Below, piece by piece: positions 45,930-57,947 of a stretch of 64,000 nucleotides of DNA; within the stretch, counting starts at the first letter, position 1; each line of letters begins with the position of its first letter. The stretch is from Coleophoma eucalyptorum (Eukaryota; Ascomycota; Leotiomycetes; Helotiales; Dermateaceae): positions 434,001 to 498,000 of the forward strand of contig JALRME010000032.1 of assembly GCA_026120035.1 (NCBI GenBank), read 5' to 3'. A program made the translations under genes and the position numbers. The notes under the pieces are model-generated. The model did no database searches, was not told the DNA's origin, and worked only from the letters and a program-made list of their open reading frames with translations.

Positions 45930-47651
45930 ATGGATGCTATTTTTGAGGATTTCAAGAATGCCTACTTGAACGGCGATGGCTATTTGCTCTCCCAGACGCT
46001 CTTACCTATAGATCCTCCTTCCCAGCCAGACAGACTACGTGCCTTCCAGCGGAGTACTAACCACGCAGCAGTCCGGAATGACTTCAAGTATAGGATACTT
46101 TACGACAATGCATCGCCTATCAAACTTCCAGCCGACGAAGGAAATGCTTGGGTAGAAATTTATTTCTTCTATTGGAAGGCTGTCGGCGAGATACTTAGTG
46201 CAGAGGCTGGCACAAAGACAAAGGTGTGACTTTTCTGATACAGCATGGCAGTTATCTAGACTTCTTAGTATTTCGTGTGAAGGGGATGGAGACACTGCGA
46301 ACCTGTTTCGATGAATCACTTTGCAGTGGAAGCTGATGCATTATATAGGGGAAGTGGTCTACCGTGTATGAGACATGGAAAGAACTTATGAACCAACTCA
46401 TCCGAGGATACAACAACTGCAATTTTGAGGCGTGGACAGTGCCTTGTTTGTATGTCAGTGGGAAATACTTAAGGGTATTCGCAATCAAGGCCGATGAGGA
46501 GAATCTGACCAATCCTGATACTTCCACGAGCTATGGAGATGACATGAATACCGAAGCTGAGAAGAATGAGAAGCTGGAAGATGCAGCCAGAGTCTTGAAT
46601 CGAGTCTTTCAGCTGTGCCTTAGTGACAGGTATGCAGGAATTTGGCGTATTATATCCTTTGCACTAATCTCGCACATAGAGCACCTCTTGAAGAATCACG
46701 AAAATGGGGAATTTACAACATCATCAATCTGCTGTTCAAGACATACTTCAAGTTGAATTCTATCAGCCTGTCGAAGAATATCCTCAATGCAATCCAGGCG
46801 TACCGAGGGGATATGCCAAGCCTTGAGGCCTTCCCTATGGCTCATCAGGTCACGTTTAAGTACTACGTTGGTGTCATATGTTTCTTGGAAGAAAATTATG
46901 TAGAGGTTAGTTATCTTAGTATCAGGTCGGAAAATGATGCTAACTGGAATTCTAGGCGGAAAAGCATCTGACAGAAGCATGGAAGCTTTGTTATCAAAAG
47001 TCGACTCGGAACAAAGAGTGAGTAATGCGTCTCCTAGGCATGACTACGTGCGGGCGCTTATGGTGTAACAGACTCATATTGACGTACCTGATTCCTTGTC
47101 ATCTGCTCACCACCCATACTCTGCCCACCAGAGCTCTTTTGGAGCCTTATCCTCGACTGCAACAACTATTTTTACCATTATCGCGATGTATTAAAACTGG
47201 TGACTTGCAAGGATTTGATGCGGCACTAGTGGCTGGTGAAGATGAATTTGTCAAGCGGCGTATCTACTTGACCCTTGAGCGTGGCCGGGATATTGCGTTG
47301 CGAAACCTGCTTCGTAGAGTTTTCATCGCTGGTGGTTTCGAAGAGCCTAAGGATGCAAATGCAGCCCCGCTCAGACGAACTAGAGTGCCTGTTTCTGAAT
47401 TTGGTGCGGCGATCAGTATTGGAAGCAAGGAGACCATGGAGAATGATGAGGTTGAGTGCCTGTTGGCTAACATGATATACAAAGTAAGTGGTGTGCGACA
47501 CGAGGTGCATTGCTCTTCTAGGCTTCACTTTACCTCCCAATATAGCCCAGTACTAACAGTGTCAAAGAATTTGATGAAGGGTTACATTGCCCGGGAGCGA
47601 GGCATAGTGGTCCTCAGTAAAGGCGGAGCTTTCCCAGGGACCAATGTATGA
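45930..47651 (+). CDS. CSN12: COP9 signalosome subunit 12 / Thp1-PCID2 family (PCI domain)
   Basis: Six exons (45930-46223, 46349-46629, 46680-46905, 46956-47017, 47072-47483, 47568-47651) give 452 aa. The start [20 protein letters not shown] and blocks [41 protein letters not shown] and YLIPCHLL are typical. The C-terminal PCI winged helix ends [20 protein letters not shown] then [12 protein letters not shown]. Csn12 is the fungal PCI protein grouped with the signalosome, while relatives Thp1 and PCID2 act in mRNA export through TREX-2. Its family role in mRNA handling may matter more than deneddylation. Intron 1 (125 bp) is the longest, and its acceptor TATAG was chosen because a nearer CAG leads to an early stop. 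Confidence 0.9.
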
Positions 47652-48718
47652 GCTGGGAATAGTATTTCAGCTGAGACGGTCCATGCGTTGGCTCAGCAAC
47701 TAGAGCACTTCAGAAAGAAGGAAGTCTTGTTGGCTTATGTGATAGCCTGGATGCCATGGAGGCAAGGTCTCCTTCAAGGTTAGAGCGACTACAGAACGAG
47801 AATGAGCATATCATTATGCACAGTATACAAACAGAGTAATGATTGCTATTGCTCATCGATTTCTGGTAGCAAGGGAGATATCTTACCAAATAATATGGAT
47901 TGATGGACAGGATACGATGCGGTTCGCCTTATTATCTCGTAGGGCGGCGGGAGGGATACAGGCAAGATGGCACCATCTCCGAACATTGGTGAGTCAGAGG
48001 TCCCAACGCCACTAGCTATCAGGGTGCCTGGAGCAAGCATGCCATTGACGAATAATAAAGCGTCTTGAATGTTCGGAAAAGAACCCTCTACTTAGACTTT
48101 TTACACAACATGCACACTAGCAGATAGTGCATGTTTATATCAATGCCTACGCTGTTAATCCAGGCTTTGTTCAGGGTATGAAATTTGTGATCTTCGGGTT
48201 CTCTTTTGTATGATCTTTAGGTCGCTCTCGAAGAACCTGATGTTAGTACTATATATTTGGAACTGATGCCGGGCTCAATTCTAGGAGTAAGACTCGCCTC
48301 ATATTCTCATCACTCTTTCTCGGAATCTAATCAGAACGTAAAGGCTGATAAGTCTATTGTTGACTACGAAAGAATCTGCGTTGCGTGTATTTTGACAACA
48401 ACCCCCAAACGGTTTGAAAAATGTACATTCTGAGTTTCCACGCCAATCTTTCCCATATTTCTTGAATACGAAAATCAAGAGAGCAGCCCCCGAAAATTCT
48501 TCGACGAAAACCCACAAACAAGGAAACAAGTAGGCAAAGATCATTTCGAGTAGTCATCCGTAAAAAGAAAGGAGTAGTGATACAATCCCAAAATCGTCCC
48601 CTAAAAACGCCTGGTATCAAATTCAATGTTAAGGATATCCATGATTCGCCGAATTACGCTTCAAATATATGAAGGAGAGAATACAAGTTTAGAAACAAGG
48701 GGAGGGGCACATGACTAC
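47652..48718. other. Convergent intergenic, CSN12 / BTB gene
   Basis: This 1.07 kb holds only small overlapping open frames without features. Nothing was recognised. Confidence 0.4.
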
Positions 48719-49707
48719 CTAGTGGTGACGAAGACTGCGAGGCGATGACCTGGAGAAAGGGTCAGATGTAAGAAAATGGCAATCAGGCATCAGGCCGATA
48801 GCTTGACTTACGCAATACTCGCTACATCGTCAACGTGATTGCACAGAGCAACGAAAAGGTCGAAGAAAAGTTGTGAACCGCCGGCTTGCATTTCCAACTG
48901 CATTGTTCCACTTCGCTTGAATGTGCCTCGACTTCGAATGATTAGAGCGAGATAGTGTGCTCTGAGCTTCGAATCAGTATCGGGTGTATTAGCATAAGCG
49001 TAACGAGCCGAAGAAAGAATTGTGCTGCATTGAATGCCGGATTCTGTATGATGGGGTTAGCTTTGATGTAAAGGACAGTATCTAGGTAGAAAACTTACGA
49101 AGTCCTTGCTTACGCAAAGCAACCCGTTTCAGCTCTTCTAGCCCGTACTTTTCGGCAGTGCAGTATATTACAGTGTCCTTCAGCAACTCGCCATCCACAC
49201 CATGGTGATAGACGGTTGATTCAGGTGAACCCGAGCCACCATCTCCAGTTTCCAATTCCCAGGTGCTTCTCCGCTTATTGTGGACCAACCGTGGATAGTA
49301 GTCACCCTTGTAAAGATACTCGAGAACGGAAGAGAATATTTCAGGTTCCTCGTCAGGTAGGGAGATTCGTTTATTAGAAACCCCCATAAACTGCCCTCTG
49401 CATGCAGCCTGGAAGAATGGCGAATGGCAAAGGACATCTTCGTGCGCTGCAAAAAGCCTTTGTTCCCTACCAACGACGAGGGTGATTATCGATGCAGTCA
49501 ACGTACTTTGGGCATTAGCAAAGATCAAGGTGAGTAAAGGTTCTAGACGACTTACTTAGCGGGCGACGGAGTGTCGTCGGTCGGAAGTCTGCGAGTTCGA
49601 TTTTTCGACACTGCATGTTCTCGGAAGGATGACTTTGCCGACCTTGAAGACCGTCGAGTTTTTGAGAAGCTCTCAGTCTGCGATGCATTAGGCTTCCGAC
49701 TGAACAT
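48719..49707 (-). CDS. BTB/POZ domain protein
   Basis: Four exons (49556-49707, 49099-49505, 48812-49043, 48719-48749) give 273 aa. Residues 1-51 are basic and Ser/Arg-rich (FSRKPNASQTESFSKTRRSS). The BTB fold follows: ITLVVGREQRLFAAHEDVLC, HSPFFQAACRGQF and PEIFSSVLEYLYKGDYYP. A loop extended by about 25 polar residues comes next, then KDTVIYCTAEKYGLEELKR. The last third is helical. BTB proteins dimerise, and many recruit Cul3 ubiquitin ligase, but no kelch, MATH or zinc-finger partner domain is present here, so the role is open. The 31-nt last exon encodes SSPRSLRHH, and its acceptor CTCCAG is solid. Confidence 0.87.
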
Positions 49708-50509
49708 GATCCTTATCGCAGTGTTCAGGCGGAGAACTCAGTGCTCATAATCCGAAGAATTTCGTCGTCGTAAGATGCAAAGAGACGATGGAAGCAGATG
49801 GAACTGATGGAATAGATAGGATCCTGAGGCTGCTAATAACGAGAGTGAATGGGAGGGAGAGCGAGAGAGAGAACAACTGGGTGGTGCAGAGAATATATAC
49901 AACAGCAAGGTTCAGCACAGGCAAAACGCGGCCTGAGCCTGGGAGACGCGCAGGGCTGCAAGCACTTTACGCGAGTAACACGTACCCCCGTGACTCAGTG
50001 GGTGCCTTGTCTGCCTGGCGCGGCCTCACTCAATTTCGAGTTGTCCAAGTGGCTGCGACTGGGACTGCCTTGATCAAAACCACCAAAGCGGCGACGAACA
50101 GTTCTTGCTGAGACAGAAGGATGCAAGGGTTCTTGCCCGAAGTGACAGCGTTGGACCGCCTCACCTTCTGTACAATAGCCGTGCAGTACGGAGTAACTAG
50201 TACTGTACTCTAGGGTCCTGTCCGATATAGTACAGCAGCACTCGGCATATCCTTGGACCCCGGCTGGCTTTATCGTATACTTGCTGGGCTTCGTTCGGGG
50301 AACAGCAGCACTACCCTCTTGGCGAACGCTTCCCTAAAACCAGAGTATTTAATACCCCTTTTCGCGGCAGTCGAAATCATGCTTGCTTCTGCTGCTTCAG
50401 CTGCACCTTCCTTTTTCAGTGTCGAGCGTCTCGTAGGGAATTTCACTGCGCAGCCTTCGTCTTGCACTCAAATCCCCAATGCGCACAGTGGGAATGGCAC
50501 GCTCGCACG
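49708..50509. other. Intergenic, BTB promoter / hydrolase 3' end
   Basis: These 802 bp lie between two minus-strand genes. A GAGAGCGAGAGAGAGAAC purine tract lies near 49857-49875, probably in the BTB leader. A 44-codon ATG frame at 50380 looks non-coding. Confidence 0.4.
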
Positions 50510-51818
50510 CTAGCTAGCATTATGCGGTATGGACTTGTATCTGTCGTCGTCTTGCATGATTGCGTTCTGGATAGTCTCGATAACGGCGATCCTGCCTTCA
50601 TGATACCCCATGACTTCCGTGTGCAGTGCACCTCCAATATTTTTCTTCTGGACCGAGAGGCTCAAGCCGATACATCGCTGCTCAAGCTCTTTCGTTTGCT
50701 CTGTGTCCACCAACTCATCCCGGCCTGCTGCCAAGATAACAATATTGGGCGGTTCAATGTCATAATGACGTGCGCCTTCCTTCATGTCGCCGAGCGCTTT
50801 CCAGCTGTCGAGATTGTTGCGTAAAAATGGCCACAGGTAGCGATAAGGGAGCCACTTCTGAGGATACAAGGTTACTAACATTGCACGAATACTGAGAAAA
50901 GGAGTCTCCAATATCAGAGCCTTAAGACTTAGCTTTGTTGAGAACAACTCTTGTCGTGCAGCCAGGCCTGTAGCAAATGCTGCTCCGATGCTTTGGCCCC
51001 ATAGAGCAACGGCAACTGGCTCTGGGTCACCGTTGGTGACTTTAGAGTCGTTAGTTATCCAATCCAGTGTAGCTGCAGCATCTCTGGCAATGCCCTTCTC
51101 TGAGGGACGTCCTTGCGAGGTCCAGTATCCTCGATAGCTGCAACAGACCATGACATACTCCACAACATATTCTGTGGTAATCTGACGGTCCTTCAGCATC
51201 TTCATCACAACAGACAAGGAGGGAAGTCTGGGTGGGATGGACGACGCATTGCCTGTGAGTCATAAGCCTGAGTTTTGTTCGAAATGTTTTAGCAGTTTAT
51301 ATCGTAATAAATTGCGGTAACCCAGATGAAGCCGCCAACTCAAGGGCGAACATTACCTTGTAAATAGACAATATAAATTCTCCTGAATGGCGCTGAGTCG
51401 TCTCCTGGACTACGTACTCTAGCCACACAAAGACCAATATCTATGCCATCGCTGGACTTAACTCTTTCCTCTCGCCATGAAATACCCAAGCATTGATTCT
51501 TGTAGTCTGAAATCTTCTCCCTGCGAGCATTTGGTGGTAAACCAGGCATGTAAATGATCTTATTTTGGAATATGACCTGCAGATTCTTCAGGGGGAAAAA
51601 TCAGATAAGAATGACTCGGTGCATACCATCATCATACTTTTCCATGTAAATAAAGCCACTACGAGGCTCGAAAATACCAGTGGGGGAAGCAGCACATCTC
51701 CCCAAAACTGGCGGTGCTGGACTATGTCATGGCGATAGGAAACGCTTGGGCAAGTTTGAATTCTGAAGCGAAAGCGCATGGAGACATAAGACTTTGGGAA
51801 AACTACGGAGCGAAGCAT
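50510..51818 (-). CDS. Alpha/beta hydrolase, BEM46/ABHD13-like
   Basis: Three exons (51627-51818, 51357-51576, 50510-51252) give 384 aa. An N-terminal membrane helix (FWGDVLLPPLVFSSLVVALF) is followed by QNKIIYMPGLPPNAR, the hallmark start of BEM46-type hydrolases. The nucleophile elbow is WGQSIG, the acid lies in AAGRDELVD and the histidine in GALHTEVMGY, so the triad is complete. BEM46 proteins are ER or plasma-membrane-linked and affect polarity and ascospore germination in Neurospora; the substrate is unknown. The segment before CSYRGYWTSQGRPS (VMKMLKDRQITTEYVVEYVMV) differs from relatives but stays in frame. The second intron is 104 bp. Confidence 0.88.
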
Positions 51819-52049
51819 CTCAATTGCCTATCTCGAACACTCAGTATTGCATTGAGACTCTGAGGAATTACTGTAACCTGGGCAAGGTGGGTTGGTCTCG
51901 GTGACGAAAATGGATGATGCCGTGTCGTCGCTTCATCGGCTCTCAAGTCGGGTATTGTAGGCCTTTATCAATGCTTTCCCGCACCCCACCACAACATCCA
52001 ACAGTACTCTACAGCAAAATTCACCACCACACCTTCTAATTTCCTCACG
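51819..52049. promoter_or_regulatory. Short divergent promoter, BEM46-like / SDS22
   Basis: Only 231 bp separate the two start codons, so both promoters must overlap. A CACCCCACCACAACATCC-like C/A-rich leader precedes SDS22. No defined element can be assigned. Confidence 0.45.
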
Positions 52050-53280
52050 ATGCCTGCCACCGAAGACTCTACCCCTCCAGTGGCTAGTGCTCGCGATGAG
52101 AGCACTACGGAAGACGCCGGAGAATGTCAGATGACCTCTGGAACTCCCAGGAGCAGCTCAGGCTGGGATGGGAAGTTACGGGTAGAGAAGAACCTGACCC
52201 TCGCGAATCCGGAGGCACTGTCGGATCCTGAGTATTCAGACGAAGAGAATGTTGTTCCAGGAGAATCGATCGATGCAGATGAGGGTGAGCAGATTCGGTT
52301 TCTGTGCGGCCTCAAGGCTGGCGCAGTCAACGCTCTTTACTAGAAATGATATGAACGGGCACAAGATCTGACTATTCCCAGATCTTCTAGACGACTACCC
52401 TCCAGACGAAGAAGAGATCGACTGCATACATGCTCGTGTCTCCGCGATTCCATCACTGCGCCTCGAACGGTTTGTGAATGTCAAGAATCTATGTCTGCGG
52501 CAAAACATGATCACCGAAATCGAGGGATTGAGCTCCTTGGCCTCCACACTAGTAGAGCTCGACTTATACGACAATCTGATCGCGCATATTAGAGGCTTGG
52601 AAGACCTTATAAACCTGACCAGTTTGGATCTAAGTTTCAATAAGATCAAGCACATCAAGAAGGTCAATCATCTCAAACAGCTTGTCAATATTTATTTTGT
52701 GCAGAACAAGATCAGTACCATCGAGGGGCTTGATGGACTGGAGAAGCTTCGGAACCTAGAGCTGGCGGCAAATCGTATCAGGGAAATACAGAATCTGGAA
52801 ACATTGAAAGGCCTTGAGGAGTTATGGTTGGGCAAGAACAAGATTACTGAAATTAAGGGATTATCGACACTTTCAAATCTGAAGATCCTCAGCATACAGT
52901 CCAACCGAATACGAAACATCAGTGGATTAGAGTCGTTGGAAAATCTGGAAGAACTCTATATATCGCATAACGCACTTACTTCCCTTGCTGGTCTAGAAAA
53001 AAGCAAGAAATTACGAGTTTTGGACATCAGTAACAATCAAATTCCGAGCTTGGAAGGAATCGAGCAGTTGGAGGAGATAGAGGAATTGTGGGCAAGCTAC
53101 AACCAGATATCGGAATTCCAGGATGTGGAGAAGGCTTTGAAAGACAAGAAAAATCTGAATACAGTCTATTTCGAAGGCAATCCCCTGCAACTCAGAAATC
53201 CTACCCTATACAGGAACAAAGTACGCCTTACATTGCCACAAGTTCAACAAATTGACGCTACTTTTGTAAGAGTATCGTAA
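52050..53280 (+). CDS. SDS22: PP1 regulatory subunit Sds22 (leucine-rich repeats)
   Basis: Two exons (52050-52284, 52382-53280) give 377 aa. A disordered acidic N-terminus (about 85 residues) leads into about eleven 22-residue SDS22-type leucine-rich repeats, for example LVELDLYDNLIAHIRGL, LTSLDLSFNKIKHIKKV and LEELWLGKNKITEIKGL. An LRR cap ends the protein (YFEGNPLQLRNPTLYRNKVR). Sds22 binds newly made PP1 catalytic subunit (Glc7) and steers its assembly and nuclear-mitotic functions. The 97-bp intron precedes DLLDDYPPDEEEIDCIHAR. The length agrees with fungal orthologues. Confidence 0.95.
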
Positions 53281-53604
53281 AAAGTCTTGGATTGAGGATT
53301 TTCATGGCGACGGAGTTGGGGATCTTGGGACTACAGTCTGACGACATACAGGCTTACTCGATTCTAGCGGTGATTGGTTTCTGAAAGTAAAAGGTTCATC
53401 CAAGATAAAGGAACGTATGTTGATAGGATATCACCAGCGATAATTCAAAGGTTGAGAACAAAGATCCAATACGTGCAGGTTGTATTGTCAAAATCATGGA
53501 GCACCTATTGGTTTGAGATCGATCTGATTGGCCAATTAACTGCCGTACTTGCAAATAGGGACAGTATCGACGTCCTTCTGAGGCCATTCCATACAAATAG
53601 CAAG
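53281..53604. other. Convergent intergenic, SDS22 / XYL1
   Basis: These 324 bp separate two gene 3' ends. Nothing was recognised. Confidence 0.4.
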
Positions 53605-54693
53605 CTAAGCAAAGATGTGGAGAGTTCCTAGATACTGTGAGAGAGATTAGCTGTGTCTGAAGCTCTGGAAGACTAGTGTGCGCTAAGCTTACATCTGTAG
53701 GGTTGTTGAACCTCAAGTGTCTGTCCAAGCCAGAAATGACGTCCAATTCGCTCTGGTCCAAATCAAAGTCTGTAACATGCAAGTTTTGCTCAAGACGGGT
53801 CTGGTTGTTGCTCTTGGGAATCACAGCGAGACCTCTTTGTGTTGCCCACCGGAGCAGGACTTGAGCTGGGGTCTTGGCATGCTTCTTTGAGATGGTCGTG
53901 ACCACCGGATGCTCGAAGAGAACAGGAGTGTCCTTTGCCTTGTCCCATCCAAGCTCAATAAAAGACTGAGGCCCAAAAGAGGAGTATGCAGTGACAGCAA
54001 TTCCCTCAGCTTCAGCGAGCTGGAGAAGAGTTGGTTGAACAAGGTATGGGTGGTGCTCGATCTGGAGGGTTGCAGGGCGGATCTTTGCGTATCGCAGAAG
54101 ATCGAGGATTAGCGCGCCTTGGAAATTCGAGATCCCAATTGACTTGGCCATATTCTTCTCCACCAAACTCTCCATCGCTTGCCATGTTTCTTGGATAGTA
54201 GCATTGCTCAATTGTACATCATTCTTGCCATCATATTGCCATCCAGGTGGGTATCGAACTTTGGGGTCGACATATTTGAGAGCGACTGGAAAGTGTACAA
54301 TGAACAGGTCAAAATAGTCGATCCCCCAGTCTTCCAGCTGCTTCTTGCAAATTGGTTCAACCTGCTCCTTATCGTGGAAGGAGTTCCAAAGCTTGCTGAC
54401 TAAAAAGAGGTCCTCACGTTTGACAATCCCTTCCTTGATAGCACGAGCCACTCCTTGTCCTGCCTCCTTTTCGTTACCATAATCTGAAGACGAATTATTA
54501 GTTTTGGGCAATAAACGTTGGGGACTTGAGATATAAGTCAAGGCATACCGCATGCGCCATCGAAGAGTCTGTATCCAGTCTTGATGGCATTGTAAACTGT
54601 GTCGGCGCATGTGGCATTGTCTACTTTCCACAGGCCAAAGCCAACCTGCGGCATTTCATAGCCACTGTTGAGCTTGATAGTTGGAGAAGTCAT
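53605..54693 (-). CDS. XYL1: NAD(P)H-dependent D-xylose reductase (aldo-keto reductase)
   Basis: Three exons (54549-54693, 53693-54483, 53605-53634) give 321 aa. The AKR catalytic set is complete: Asp and Tyr in [16 protein letters not shown], Lys in LVSKLWN and His in [11 protein letters not shown]. The cofactor motif is [14 protein letters not shown], with the Arg used for the NADPH phosphate. The C-terminus YLGTLHIFA comes from a 30-nt last exon. The enzyme reduces xylose (and arabinose) to polyols in the cytosol at the head of the pentose pathway and is usually induced by pentoses in fungi. The start is [20 protein letters not shown] at 54693. Confidence 0.95.
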
Positions 54694-55914
54694 GCTGTTG
54701 GATGTTCTAGGGGAAATACACGGAATATCTCAATAGTCGTTCCTTAGGATGCCTTAGATTGTAACTTGTTACTTTGCAGGAAAGAAAACTATGGGAGAGA
54801 GGAAGTGGAGGAGAAGATAGATTGCAGCAAATTCCTCTGATGAGCTGAATCGCGGGGATAGGCTAAAGTGAAAAGACCACGGCTTGAGTAATAGGCAGTT
54901 AAAAAGGAAAAGTGGACCTCTATAACAGGATTTACCTTACCTTTACCTTAAATTACCTTGCCTGAACATACATAGCTCCCAGAAATATAAAACAGAGTAC
55001 ATCAGCACCTACACGCTGGCTATTGGAAGCTATCAGTGGTGAGCCGTACCTACATCTGGGAGGAAAGAGCTTGACGTGCCGACCCCACCATCTCAGCTAG
55101 CGATGTATTTACCCCTGCGGAATTGACTTGTGCCGGAGTTCGATAGTTACCCTGCCCATAGTGCTTCCCTTGAGCTCCATTTCTCTTGACTAGGAAAGTG
55201 TTTCAACTGCTACAGCTAAGTGATGTTCATATCCTCAAGGACCATGAAATCCTGATCTCCTCACGTTATGTTTCGTGCTATTTAGAACATATTATGGTAA
55301 ATATGTTAAATATGTACGGGTAATTGCGTGCCTTCGTCTACGTATAGGAGCTTCTATTTAGCCTAAATACCCATCCACTAGCTCGGATTCGTTACGGGCA
55401 AAACCCACTTTCTCGTGTGCCTACTTTGCCTGACCAACCATGAGCATGTCGTACATTGGAATTGGTTTACTTGATATCTGTAACCGGTATTTCAAGCGGT
55501 ATTCGCATTTTAAGCAGCCCGGAAACTAAGATTGTTGGAATAGGTAATTTGTTCAAGAATATGTTACTGCCGACAAAAACTCTAGGCAATTAGTGATAGG
55601 AGCTGCACTGAGCCTAATATCTCCTTGGTGAATAAAAATTAGTTATTTCCCTTGATTGTTCTTATTTCAGGTAGCTGGATAAATCTAGTATGGAAAGCAT
55701 TGTCATTTTCATACAAGCAGCACATTGTGTGGATGAAATAAATGCCCCGCGCCAAATAATATCTTTTTATGCACCACTAGTCCTCTGTGTGAATTTAATC
55801 ATTTCTAGGATATCAAACCATGGATTTAACAATATTAATTTAAGTAGATGGCAATATTCAACTCCGTACTCCTCACTACAGTGGGGATTCGACTGCCTTT
55901 AGATAAACCATTGC
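54694..55914. other. Intergenic, XYL1 promoter region
   Basis: This 1.2 kb of AT-rich sequence has four TTACCTT words packed within 54931-54960, about 240-270 bp upstream of XYL1. An AATATGTTAAATATGT near-repeat lies near 55303. No gene was recognised; a 70-codon frame (55690-55902) has no features. Confidence 0.4.
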
Positions 55915-56976
55915 TCAAATGCCTGCAGTGTTCTTATATAGGCAATCGCACTGTTCCCCGACCTCAGAGAGACTGAAGTCACCTAGAGACTTCCCAGAAG
56001 AATCCAGACAACTTGGAGTACTGGGTTCTGACTGAGCAATCTGTTCAACTCGCGCTGCATATGGCCACGGGACAAATATTTTGGATTCGGTGCCAGCCGT
56101 CATATTACTCGACGAGTATGTCTTGGCCATCTTCGTGTATAGCATGGCATTGAACAGGGTCTGGTTGAAATAACATGTAGCTGCTATATTCGCGCTGGTC
56201 AATGCAGTACTAGGTATGACAGGCTTCTGCGTCGTTATCTGAAAGAAATAGTGCTCCGTAGCTAGACCTACATCCTTCAGTTCAAGGCTCTGGTTACTGA
56301 AAACAATCGAGAACATGTTATCGGTAGATGAAATCGTATAACTGTCACTTCCCACTATGTAGTTTATAATCCAGGTGAAAGTTGCTGCCGATTCGGTATG
56401 TGACTGCGCGTAGGTCATATAAGGATAGCACCGCCAAGTTGCTGAATTAGAGGTGCAGTTGGTATTGGCAGTTTCCAAGTATGTCTCTATATAGTAGCTA
56501 CCGGCTGGAAAGGTCGTATTCACCACTGGTGTCTGCATTCCGGCGCTATCAGGTTTGTCTCCAGGTGAAAAATTCCTGCTTCAAAAGATATCAGCAAACA
56601 TTTCTGCTAGATGGAATCGTCAAAGCACTCACGACTTGTCTCTGTTCAGTCCAATTCCTAATCCTACTCCCAATACAACAATAAACAATAGTATAAGCAG
56701 TACGACGAGAGCCAATCGTCTCCATCCACCACGTTTAGCGACCTGCTTATAATTCTTCAAGGCCGCCAACTTCTCGTCGCCAAATTTATTCAAGTCATTG
56801 AGATAAGCAGGGGTCCTAGAATCATATGCTGGTGGTGGGGTCAGATTCAAGTCAGCTTCATCACTGAAGAGTGAACGGCCAGGAGCACGGGGAGGCACTG
56901 GAGGAGCATGCGAATCGCTCGCATCCTCCAGGATCGCTGGTAGAGCAGTTGTCGACGCAGCTCTGTGATTGAACAT
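55915..56976 (-). CDS. Single-pass membrane protein with Cys/Asn-rich ectodomain, unknown
   Basis: Two exons (56633-56976, 55915-56578) give 335 aa. The N-terminal 88 residues are proline-rich and cytosolic in appearance (HAPPVPPRAPGRS, LTPPPAYDS with a PPxY-like motif). A strong membrane helix follows: RLALVVLLILLFIVVLGVGL (about 89-110). The remaining 220 residues contain eight or so cysteines and several N-glycosylation sequons (NTTF, NQSL, NQTL, NMTA), consistent with an outside or luminal domain. I do not recognise the family; the layout recalls fungal type II surface proteins. The PPPAYDS motif could recruit a Nedd4/Rsp5 WW domain. The 54-bp intron has donor GTGAGT. Confidence 0.75.
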
Positions 56977-57947
56977 CCTCCGGTGTGCTGGAAGTCTTAT
57001 GAGATGGAGAGATGAGCTCGTAACCTTTCATACCCGTACTACCTTCTTCGAGAATTATTCTAGTATTAGTTATGAAGGATCGCCAGCGTCCTGCCGTTGT
57101 CTGATGTTTCAACAACTTCACATTACCAAAAGCCTCAAGTCATGCAAAAGCCGAGTGACTCAAGTCAAGGTTATCCGGACTTGCGGCAGTAAAGCTATGA
57201 AAAAAGGGTACTTTTTGCTCAGAAGTTGTATTGTAAAAAGGAGCCGTGTTGTTCTCTTTCGCTGTTATCGCTACCACAGTGCGAGGAATTAATAAGGAAT
57301 CTGGCGCCGCTGAGATGGAGTGCCAGAGTAAAATGGAGATTAACCAGATAATAAAAAGCCTTTGCTCGAGCTTCGAACATTACGAAGACTAAGAATATCA
57401 GTGGTTGATATATGCATGTAGGTCTACACGTAGTATGCTTGTCTATGACTAGCACAACCCGCTTTGTAGAGATCGACATCGGTCGTACTAGTCCGCCAGC
57501 CAAGATCATTCATTGCGTTAGGAGCACATCCCGTTCGGGCGCGGATATCTAGAGAACCGTGGTTTGACTCCGAGAGGCGTTCTGAGTGAGCGTCGTGATT
57601 CGCCTCAAGTTTCTGCCACTCAATAGCCTAGAATACCCACTAAGAGCCTGGCCCATCAGTAGCTTGCCTAAATGCAGATCTCTCCTACCTTACCTTACTC
57701 TGTACACCCAAGTTCCAGTGGCAATTGGGCTGGTCTTGTAAGGTGCAGTAGTCGTCGCAATGGGGACATAGGGCCATAGGTATCCAGCTAGCTATCACAG
57801 AGTGCGGATCTCCCACACAACACCTTGCTGTATCCTGCCGCACATCAGACTTTTAAGAGAAGGTGTGGATTGTTGGGGCATGGACAAGTGCCAAAACTCA
57901 TGATACATGATCTACACTACTATAACATCTCGATTAAGGCACATTCC
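56977..57947. other. Intergenic, orphan promoter / ABCD 3' end
   Basis: These 971 bp lie between two minus-strand genes. A CCTACCTTACCTTACTC tract lies near 57687. A tRNA T-arm-like GTGGTTTGACTCC near 57560 was rejected. No gene was recognised. Confidence 0.4.

Noticed and set aside
46224..46348. Nearer CAG acceptor (about 46325) for CSN12 intron 1
   Set aside because: Using it gives an in-frame stop within a few codons, whereas the TATAG acceptor at 46348 keeps the conserved [11 protein letters not shown] block.
50380..50514. 44-codon frame starting like a signal peptide (MLASAASAAPSFF)
   Set aside because: It is too short, lies opposite the hydrolase 3' end, and has no cleavage-site context or paired cysteines.
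57550..57590. T-arm-like GTGGTTTGACTCC
   Set aside because: No A-box, anticodon arm or pairing acceptor stem could be placed.
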